30,939 nt of DNA from CAYMEK01 sp964389305. Lineage in GTDB: Bacteria; Spirochaetota; Spirochaetia; SZUA-6; DRHE01. A model generated the notes under the pieces. That model searched no databases. It saw only the letters and a program-made list of their open reading frames with translations, and had not been told where the DNA came from. Both the position numbers and the translations under genes were made by a program. Below are positions 16,296 to 23,800 of this stretch, piece by piece. The stretch covers positions 1 to 30,939 of the forward strand of contig CAYMEK010000055.1 in assembly GCA_964389305.1 (NCBI GenBank), read 5' to 3'. How positions within the stretch are numbered: position 1 is the stretch's first letter; every line of letters starts with the position of its first letter.

Positions 16296-17038
16296 GCCGG
16301 ATTTCGTGTTGTCCCCGAGCTGCGCAGAGGATCGCAACCTTCAGCAAGAAGGTAGGCCGGGGTATAAACAGACACCGGATGATCGAAGAGGGCGATCGAA
16401 TCCTGATCAGCGTCTCCGGGGGCAAGGATTCGCTGGCCCTCTGCCTGGCCCTGGCCGAGCGCAGGAAATGGGTGCCGCTGCGCTACGAGCTGGAAGCCCT
16501 GTTCATCGATTGGCGCGAGTATCCAGCCGGACGGGCGAACCTGGAAAGATTGCAGAGCTTCCTGGAGGGTCTGGGTATTTCCTTCCGGGTGGTGGAAGCG
16601 AGCATATTTCCAGTCTCCTACGGCAAGAGCTTCAACTGTTATATTTGCTCCCGCAACCGCAAACGTATTCTGTTTCAGGAAGCAGAGAAGCGGGGGTTCG
16701 CCAAGATCGCCCTCGGCCACCATCTGGACGACGTGATCGAGACGACCCTCATGAATCTGTTTTTCAGAGGACAGTTCGCCACCATGATGCCTGTCCAGAG
16801 CTTTTTCCAGGGCAGGTTTCAGATCATCCGTCCGATGTGCGAGGTAGAGGAAAAGGACGTAGATCGGCTGATGAAGGTCGTCGCCCTTCCGGCGTTCAGC
16901 ATTGATTGCCCGCGCCGGGCTGCGAATCAAAGATCGTTTTTCAAGGATTTGATCAGGAGGGCCGGCCGGATCAACAGGCATGTCAAGGAGAACATCTATC
17001 GGGCGCCCTGGCGGATCAACCGGGACTATCTTCCCTGA
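16292..17038 (+). CDS. ttcA: PP-loop ATPase of the TtcA family
   Basis: TtcA thiolates cytidine 32 of tRNA using an iron-sulfur cluster. SGGKDS at residues 42-47 is the PP-loop. CYIC gives C116 and C119, and C206 (SIDCPRR) matches the third cluster cysteine. GHHLDDVIET at 142-151 is a further family motif. The 248 residues are a little short of E. coli TtcA. The TTG start overlaps the previous stop, implying coupled translation. The exact tRNA target, or a related thiolation, is inferred from family. Confidence 0.85.
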   Translation: MSRISCCPRAAQRIATFSKKVGRGINRHRMIEEGDRILISVSGGKDSLALCLALAERRKWVPLRYELEALFIDWREYPAGRANLERLQSFLEGLGISFRVVEASIFPVSYGKSFNCYICSRNRKRILFQEAEKRGFAKIALGHHLDDVIETTLMNLFFRGQFATMMPVQSFFQGRFQIIRPMCEVEEKDVDRLMKVVALPAFSIDCPRRAANQRSFFKDLIRRAGRINRHVKENIYRAPWRINRDYLP

Positions 17039-17082
17039 AGGACGGTTGCAGCGAAACCCATCTTTAACTAAAGTAGAACCGA

Positions 17083-17817
17083 ATGAAAATAGCCATCCTC
17101 AGCGACGTTCACGCCAATCGGGAAGCATTGCAGGAAGTCGAGAACGCTCTAGCGGGTCTGGATATCGACGAGGTGCTCTTCCTGGGCGATGCGGTGGGAT
17201 ACAACGCCGATCCGGATTACTGCGTACGCAGAATTAAAGCAATAACCGGGACGGTTGTCAGGGGCAATCACGATAAAACCGTGGCGGATCCGCAAAACCT
17301 GGAGTGGTTCAATGAGTTTGCCAGGCGAGCCATACTATGGACCAGGAACGCCCTGAGCATGCAGAGCCTCGAGCTGCTGGCCGCCTATCCCGCCGGACCA
17401 CGGGAGATTTCCGAGCGTCTGCTGATCTGCCATGGCTCGCCGATGGATGAAGATCTGTATATCACCGGGCGAAGCGATGTGGCGCGCAGCTTTTCTTTTA
17501 TGAGCAGCCGTTATCCGCAAGTCCGAATCTGTTTCTTCGGTCACACCCATGTGCCCTTGATCGTCGAGGAGAACGGCCGGACACTGATACCGCCGGAGCG
17601 CTATTCTCTGGATCCGGAGCGTAGATATCTGATCAATCCGGGCTCCGTCGGACAGCCCCGGGACGGGGTACCGCTGGCTTCTTTTGGTGTGCTCGACGAG
17701 GAGCGGATGGCATTCCGTCACTATCGGGTTCCCTTCCCGATAGAGGGGACTCAGAGAAAAATAATCGCCGCCGGGCTGCCGAGGATGCTGGCCGACAGAC
17801 TCGCCGTCGGCCGGTAG
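17083..17817 (+). CDS. YfcE-type metallophosphoesterase
   Basis: The calcineurin-like motifs appear in order: D8 and H10 (LSDVHAN), D36 (LGDAVGYN), N62-H63-D64 (GNHD), H117 (CHGSP), H154 and H156 (GHTHVP), then NPGSVGQPRDG. This is the full set of dinuclear metal ligands. The 244 residues and the motif spacing place it with small cytoplasmic phosphodiesterases of the YfcE/MJ0936 kind, whose natural substrate is often unknown. It starts 44 nt after the TtcA gene. Only weak promoter-like and ribosome-binding sequences precede the ATG. Confidence 0.9.
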   Translation: MKIAILSDVHANREALQEVENALAGLDIDEVLFLGDAVGYNADPDYCVRRIKAITGTVVRGNHDKTVADPQNLEWFNEFARRAILWTRNALSMQSLELLAAYPAGPREISERLLICHGSPMDEDLYITGRSDVARSFSFMSSRYPQVRICFFGHTHVPLIVEENGRTLIPPERYSLDPERRYLINPGSVGQPRDGVPLASFGVLDEERMAFRHYRVPFPIEGTQRKIIAAGLPRMLADRLAVGR

Positions 17818-17859
17818 AGGAGGCGAAAAAGTGAAGCTAATACGGGAGAGCAACCATCC

Positions 17860-18303
17860 ATGTCAATGAAAGACTCTAAGGTCATGGAAGAAAGGATCCG
17901 CAGAGTCAGGGTCCTGTTCAAAGAACTGGGGTACAAGCTCCATCAGACGGAGCGATCCGATGATATCTACTCAGCGGGCTTTGAAAACGACCAGGGAATG
18001 CAGGGTGGATTCTTTATCGACCGGAGAAGCAGGTTCGTGGAGATTGCCTATACCTTTTCCTTCTCTCCCGCCATGGCCGAGTACGTGAAGACGCGGCTCG
18101 AAGATATGCTCAAAATAAGCTACGAGTACGGCTGCTACATCAACCTTCAGACCACCGAAGAGGAGATTGCTTTTTCGGTGTTTACCAAGCTTTACTACAC
18201 GGGCTTGAGCTATTACTCTCTGAAGGACAGCTTGAGGGAGTTCTCGCTCTGCGTGCATTCTCTGACGGAACTGCTCGAAATAGGGGGAAACGGCCCGGCT
18301 TGA
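17860..18303 (+). CDS. Hypothetical protein
   Basis: I do not recognise this 147-residue cytoplasmic protein. It begins MSMKDSKVMEERI and shows alternating strand and helix, with KTRLEDMLKISYEYGCY and the aromatic LYYTGLSYYSLKDSLREF. The pattern resembles the small alpha/beta fold of YbjN or type III chaperones, but that is only an impression. GGGAGA lies about 10 nt before the ATG; a second in-frame ATG is at 17866. It is 42 nt downstream of the metallophosphoesterase gene and probably in its operon. The 3' neighbour is convergent with a 15-nt gap and no terminator. Confidence 0.6.
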   Translation: MSMKDSKVMEERIRRVRVLFKELGYKLHQTERSDDIYSAGFENDQGMQGGFFIDRRSRFVEIAYTFSFSPAMAEYVKTRLEDMLKISYEYGCYINLQTTEEEIAFSVFTKLYYTGLSYYSLKDSLREFSLCVHSLTELLEIGGNGPA

Positions 18304-18318
18304 GCCCGGTACGCGCCT

Positions 18319-18606
18319 TCAGAAATGTTCGGAAAAAATCTCGGTGTCACGAATGCGGCCGGGAACGAAGCTCTCCGCGTACTGCAGGGCCCGATGCATA
18401 ACCGATTCCCCGAACCGGTTCGAATTGGAGATGATGGCCGCTCCGATACAAGCGAAGCGTCTGGAGTCCTGGAGATCTACTTCCGCCACGGAAATCTTGA
18501 ACTTGTTCTGCAGCCTTCCCTTTACCGATTGAACGATCTGGCGCTTTTCCTTGATCGAGCTTATATCGGGAAGGTCGAGAATGAAATGAAGAATGGAGAC
18601 GACCAC
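18319..18606 (-). CDS. DUF503 (YlxP-like) protein
   Basis: This 95-residue protein matches the DUF503 family: SILHFILDLPDISSIKEKRQ at the N-terminus, then VKGRLQNKFKISVAEVD and ACIGAAIISN. Family members usually sit near nusA-infB-rbfA and bear on ribosome assembly, though function is not settled. Here it lies instead 3 nt downstream of a membrane protein gene. The GTG start has GAGGAG about 8 nt upstream, inside the previous gene. Confidence 0.85.
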   Translation of the reverse strand: MVVSILHFILDLPDISSIKEKRQIVQSVKGRLQNKFKISVAEVDLQDSRRFACIGAAIISNSNRFGESVMHRALQYAESFVPGRIRDTEIFSEHF

Positions 18607-18609
18607 AAA

Positions 18610-19821
18610 TCAACTCTCCTCGGCCTTGAGGGCACTCGATACCTCCTCGACGCCCAGTAGGCTCTGGCCTTCCTCGCTCTGGGTGCGATCTTTCAGGGTG
18701 AGGAACTTTTCGTTATAGGCCGCCGCCAGCCGGAATACGTCGTCGTCGGCGTATTTCTCCGGCACTTTTGCCTCCAGGTTGTAGTCGGCCTCCTCCAGTC
18801 CCCGGCGCATCACGTGTATCGGATCGCTGACGGTAAGCGCGAAGTGGGGGCTGTAGATCAGCAGGTAGGCCAGCACCACGAGGACCACGATGAAGAAGAA
18901 CAGGAGACTCTGCCGTGAAAGCTGCCGTACCAGCGGGCGCTGGTCGAAGAACAGCTCCAGCTCATCCCTCTGCAAATAGCTGTAGTCCCCGTAGGTGAAG
19001 GTCTCGCGGTAGTAGCCGTCGGAGTAGCGTGTGAATAGGAGTTGGCCCCTGTGTCTCACCACCAGCAGGCTCGTATCGACTGCCTCCAGGATCTTCAAGG
19101 CCGTAGCGAGCTGCGACGGGTCGTCCTTGTTATCCACCAGGTAGGCGGCGGTTTTTCGCTGTTCCTCTGTAAATGCTTCTTCCAGCCCGTTGAAGTGCAG
19201 GCCGCCGGAAGCCACGGTGAAGAACAGCAGGGAAAACACCACCACCGTTACGCTGATGGTGGTGACGGAGGCTACGTGCCTCTGAGCCATCGGTGACCAG
19301 ATATTCTTGATTCCGCGGAAAATCTTGATGATTCTGAGGAAGCGAAGGATGCGGGCTATTCGAATCGCCTTGATAACCTTGAGCAGATTCAGGATGCCTC
19401 CTGCGCCGATCACGATCCCATGACCGGTGATCATGGCGGCAGCCGCCGGCCCGGAGTTGAACATGAGCAGCGGAATGGAGGCGAGAAAGTCGATCCAGCC
19501 CCGCTCCAAGGTTAAATAGCGCACCGCTTTCCTGTTCATGATCGCGTAGAACAGCCGTACCAGGAACTCGACGGTGAAGAACAGGTCGAAGAAAAACCCG
19601 GCCAGGAGTATACGGCTGCGGAGCTCGACAGGCCAGCCCGAAACAACGGCGAAGTCCTCCAGGAAGGTCTGAGCCAAAACGAGCAGGATTGCGGCGATGA
19701 CCAGGGATTCCAGCACCGAGGTCAGGCTCAGGCCGGGGCTGTGGTCTGTATTCGGAGAGCGTGACGGGTTAGTAGATGTTTCCGATGCGGCTGCCAGATC
19801 TCTGTCTTTCATGGTATCCAT
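18610..19821 (-). CDS. Voltage-sensor-like membrane protein with C-terminal HAMP domain
   Basis: From the chosen start the protein has 403 residues. Segments near 36-55, 70-94, 108-122 and 147-172 look like S1-S4 of the ion-transport superfamily. S4 (KVIKAIRIARILRFLRIIKI and on to K172) has basic residues at every third position: 148, 151, 154, 157, 160, 163, 166, 169 and 172. A fifth segment (183-205) leads to about 95 non-hydrophobic residues instead of a pore loop, with no TVGYG or TLESW filter. A sixth segment at 305-324 precedes a HAMP-like region (325-379) ending VFRLAAAYNEK. No kinase, cyclase or methyl-accepting output follows. I start at ATG 19821 (GGTGAG upstream); the open frame further upstream overlaps the preceding gene. 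Confidence 0.72.
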   Translation of the reverse strand: MDTMKDRDLAAASETSTNPSRSPNTDHSPGLSLTSVLESLVIAAILLVLAQTFLEDFAVVSGWPVELRSRILLAGFFFDLFFTVEFLVRLFYAIMNRKAVRYLTLERGWIDFLASIPLLMFNSGPAAAAMITGHGIVIGAGGILNLLKVIKAIRIARILRFLRIIKIFRGIKNIWSPMAQRHVASVTTISVTVVVFSLLFFTVASGGLHFNGLEEAFTEEQRKTAAYLVDNKDDPSQLATALKILEAVDTSLLVVRHRGQLLFTRYSDGYYRETFTYGDYSYLQRDELELFFDQRPLVRQLSRQSLLFFFIVVLVVLAYLLIYSPHFALTVSDPIHVMRRGLEEADYNLEAKVPEKYADDDVFRLAAAYNEKFLTLKDRTQSEEGQSLLGVEEVSSALKAEES

Positions 19822-19825
19822 GTAC

Positions 19826-20806
19826 TCACCATCCGCTCTCCGAGGCGATATTGTAGAACTCATCGAGCATTTTAATATCAAATCCGTAGTACTTGTAGTT
19901 CCGGCGGGCGATGCTGAGCCAGCTACGGTCGGGAGTGTCCGCTCCCCGATCGACCCGGCCGACCGGCTTGTAGTTCCTGGCCCGTGCGCTGAAGATCGAG
20001 GCGATGCGTGCCGTAGCATCGATGTGCTTGTCTTCGAGAAAGGACACGTTGCTGAACAGGGCGCTGCGGACCAGTACGAGCGGAAGCATGGTGAGTTGCG
20101 TTTTAATGCTTTCGAAGGCGGTCTGGGCGAACGGAGCTTTTACCGTACCGGTAGCGGCGAGTTCGCCGCCGGAGCGCCCAACGGTCAGGAGCTGTATGAG
20201 CGGCCTCAACAGCAGGGTGACCGCGACCATGTGCTTTATCTCCTCCACCTCGAGCCGCAGCCGCTGCACTTTGGTCAGTTCGAAGTGTACATACTGGCGC
20301 GCTGCTAAGGACCTGTCCAGGTAGCGATCGGGAAAACTGTATTTGATAGCGGTGAACGGACCGGACATCGCTTTGCGTGCCTCGGGTTTGTGCAGAATCC
20401 GTCCGATCAACTCCCACGTTTCCTCCCGGCATCCCTCCTCCGGCACGCTGCGAGGCTGGATCGCAGAGACAAAGGAAAAGGACAGCTTGGCCTTGAGCAG
20501 CTCTTCGAGCTGGGGAACCAGATGCTTGTCTGTCTCCTGTATCAGAGCGGAATACAGCAGATCCAGGATCTCGTTCCAGCGTTTGCCGGGAAAGAACCGG
20601 GAAGAAGACAGGGTGGGGAGCAAAGTCCTGCTGTTGGCATTGAGGAACTGCAGGACCTGCTCTTCCTTTTGCAGGACGTTCAGGGCGTTCAGGCTGCTGT
20701 TGGACAGAAGGTGATTCGCAAAGGCGGCGGCACGGCTCGGCTCGGAGTCCATCTCCTCTATTTGTCGGTCCCGGGGATCATTATCGGCCAGTGTTTTTTT
20801 TCCCAT
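19826..20806 (-). CDS. Hypothetical protein
   Basis: I do not recognise a family for this 326-residue protein. There is no signal peptide. The sequence is mostly helical, with RLRLEVEEIKHMVAVTLLLR near residue 182 and a short hydrophobic patch after it (about 192-205) that is too short to be a sure membrane segment. The C-terminus, WLSIARRNYKYYGFDIKM, is aromatic and basic. It is the first gene of a minus-strand operon; its stop is 4 nt before the voltage-sensor gene, so a joint role is likely. ATG 20806 has no clear ribosome binding site, and an internal ATG at residue 19 is possible. The divergent gene starts 24 nt away. Confidence 0.65.
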   Translation of the reverse strand: MGKKTLADNDPRDRQIEEMDSEPSRAAAFANHLLSNSSLNALNVLQKEEQVLQFLNANSRTLLPTLSSSRFFPGKRWNEILDLLYSALIQETDKHLVPQLEELLKAKLSFSFVSAIQPRSVPEEGCREETWELIGRILHKPEARKAMSGPFTAIKYSFPDRYLDRSLAARQYVHFELTKVQRLRLEVEEIKHMVAVTLLLRPLIQLLTVGRSGGELAATGTVKAPFAQTAFESIKTQLTMLPLVLVRSALFSNVSFLEDKHIDATARIASIFSARARNYKPVGRVDRGADTPDRSWLSIARRNYKYYGFDIKMLDEFYNIASESGW

Positions 20807-20830
20807 ACGATTGTGGTACGCTTATTGGCG

Positions 20831-23800
20831 GTGAGGAATATTCTCTTACGCTGTCAGTTTTTAGCCATCCTCTTGCTCTTACACTATACACTTTCTGCGG
20901 AAGAGTTTATAGGCCCCGAAGAGGAAGCGCCGGAGGCACTGTTCGAGTTCGAGGTCGGTGACGCCGAAGTAGATTTCTATCTTGCCGGGACCTGGCGGGC
21001 CTCGCTGTTCGGGTCTGCCGGATTGCTGGTCTATCCGGACGGCTCTGTGGTAATGAGCCCCTTTCCGGGCCTGGAGGTCGATAGGCTTTTCCAGCAGGTT
21101 CCGGATCTTACCTTCTCGGTCTGGCTTCTCAACCGCTTTTTCCTGGAGGCTTCGCTGATCGGGGATTTCTTCGAGGGAGACTACAGCTATTTCGACCAGA
21201 ACTACATCCTGATGGGCTACATCGGTGCGGAAGATGAGTTCCTCAAACGCGTCCTGATCGGCAATCGTGACGTAGGCATAGATCCTTACCCGTTCATCGA
21301 CGTGCCGGAGGCGGGGCTCTCTTCTCTGGGAGCAATGGCCGAGATGGGCACGGAGACGACCAACCACCAACTGCTCCTGCGCTACGACAACAACGAGCCG
21401 GGTGATCTGACCTTCATCGGCAAGAACCTGGTGAGCGAGCAGGTACTCCCCCTCTCCTCTTACGCCCGCGGCCGTTTCTTCAAGCTCCCGGATGCGAACG
21501 TTGACAACCTGAAGGTGTACATCCAGGACCCGGAGGGCAGCTATTCGGGAGTCGATGTTTCCTCCGGCGACATCTACCGCTACCGGCTGGCCACGGTGGA
21601 CGACGCGGTTCTCAGCAGTGAGAACGGCACGGTGTTCCTGAAGGAGTCGGCCGAGGGCGGCGTGCTGGTGTACTACAGGGTCGGGGCGGCCGAAGTGGGC
21701 GCCGGTTCCCTGGGAAGCGGCGCCCTCGCGGGGGTGGATGCAACCGTTCCCATCGAAGACAAGATCGACCTGGATGAGACTGCCGAGCAGTTCCAATGGG
21801 GGGATACCTATCTCGGCCAGGAAATGGACGACCGCCAGGTGATTGTGGACGGAGACACCTGTCTGCGCCTGTACCGGCCCGGAGAGTTTTCCCCCTTCGA
21901 GATCCTGGCCTCCTATCCGGTGGAGGACTGGGTTCCCGAGGACCTGGCCAGGCTCCGGGTTTCCATCGTGAAGAAAGGAAACCCCAACGCCACCGTTGCC
22001 TCCAAAGTGGCTTTCAGGCTCGCTCCCGGAGCCGACTACATACGGGCCTACTACAGGCCGGTTCCCGGCCTGCGCGACAGCTTCCGCAACCTCTATCCCT
22101 TTCTGGACGAGAACGACGGGGCGATCTTCGATCCCGACAACCTGCTCTACGGGCCTCTGGCCGACCCGAGGCCGGGGTACCTCAAGCAGGAGATCCTGGT
22201 CAGCCGGCTGACCCCTGTAGACGAGTACCGGATCGGCGAGGACGTGGTCCCCGGCTCGGTGCAGATCCTGCGCAACGGAGTGGCCGAAACCCGCTTCGAA
22301 GTGGACTACGAACAGGGCAGGATCGACTTCTTGACCGAGATTGCCCCCGACGACCGCCTGGTGGTCAGCTTCCGCCGCAAGGTGTCGCTGGCCGGTAACG
22401 GCGACTTGCTGTTCGCCTGGGGCAACACCTTGAACTTCAGCGAGGCCCTGGAGCTGAAGCTGGCCACCGGAGTGCGCTGGAACTTCCTGCCCGGCTCCTA
22501 TACCGACGAGGCCTACTCCCGCACCGGGAGCGTGCTGCTGTCCGCCGGCGCTGAGGGGCAGGCCGGCCCGCTCGCCTACAGCGCTACGCTGGGCGGCGCC
22601 TATACCAACCCGGATACCACCGGCATCATGCGCCTGCTGAGCATGGAGTCCACCGGGGTGGCGGTGCCCCTGTCCGAAGATACAGCCTACCCGGCCTCGC
22701 CGCCGAACGGGGACGACAATGATGTCCCTCTGGATACCCTGACCAAGGCCAATCGCGGCAGGCTCATATACAAGGACTACCGCTCCTACGGGGCGCTGGG
22801 GACCTCGACCCTGCAGGACTACGAGTGGCCGGTCCCGGACGACCAGGTCTACGAGTACGAGACCGGGTCCAAGCCGGGACCTTACCTGGTGGCGGGCAGC
22901 TCCGAGGGGCTGGACGAGGGGCAGAGCCTGGCTCTAGACTTCGAGCTGGATGACGGCGACTGGGCGGGAACGCAGATACCGGTGACATTCGGCGGCGGGG
23001 TGTCCGACCTGTCGACGGCCCAGGGGATCTCGATTTCTTATCGCACCACCCTCGACGGCCCCACCGGGGATTTCACCGTGTATCTGCAGCTCGGCGATGT
23101 CGGTGAAGACCTCGACGAGGACGGAATCCTGGACCAGGAGCTGTCGGCGAGCGCCAAGGGATTCGTGTTCAACGATGCGGCCAACGGGGCCGCCCTGCGG
23201 GTGGGAAGCGGGCCGAAAAACGAAGGCAACAACCGGCTGGACAGCGAGGACGTGGACGGAAACGGATTTCTCGACCCCGATGGTTCGGCAACTGGCCCGG
23301 CGGGACCTCACATCGTGACCATCCCTGTGGGTGTGGGCAGCATATCCGGGGCGGCGGAAACAGGCTGGACAGCCTTCAGCCATTCGTTTACCCCGGATGA
23401 GAAACGGAGGCTCAGCCGAGCCCGCAGCCTGCGGGTGCTGGTGGAAGCCTCGGGCGGCGATTCCACGGCGCGGCTTCTCATCGACAAGATCACCCTGGTC
23501 GGGAGCCGCTTCTTCGGAGGCTGGCTAACCGGGGGGGAGATCACCCGCAGCGACGAAGTGACGGTGCGGGAGATCGAGGAATGGGAGGTTTCGCCTGCGC
23601 CTCCCGAGAAGCTCGAGGACGCCTATGGCTCGGTCGACGAGATCTTCCACCCCTTCGGCGAGAAGCAGAAGGTGCTCGAGGTGTCGTGGAAAAACGGAGC
23701 TGGCAGAACCTGGAAGGCGCGGGGCTTCACCGAGGCCCAGACCGAGGGAATCGCCTACCGGAACATCGTCTACTACTACCGCTGTCCCGCGATGAACGGC

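Noticed and set aside
14913..16337. Minus-strand open frame of 474 codons opposite the HD phosphohydrolase
   Set aside because: The plus-strand gene has complete HD motifs. The antisense translation has no recognisable domain or start context.
18610..19821. Ordinary voltage-gated ion channel
   Set aside because: No pore helix or selectivity filter is present between the last two membrane segments.
19822..20019. 66-codon N-terminal extension of the voltage-sensor gene
   Set aside because: It overlaps the end of the preceding gene in another frame and is Ser/Thr/Gly-rich text. ATG 19821 has a ribosome site.
20390..20830. Upstream extension of the giant protein frame
   Set aside because: It lies opposite the minus-strand gene at 19826-20806, and the signal peptide begins only at about 20831.
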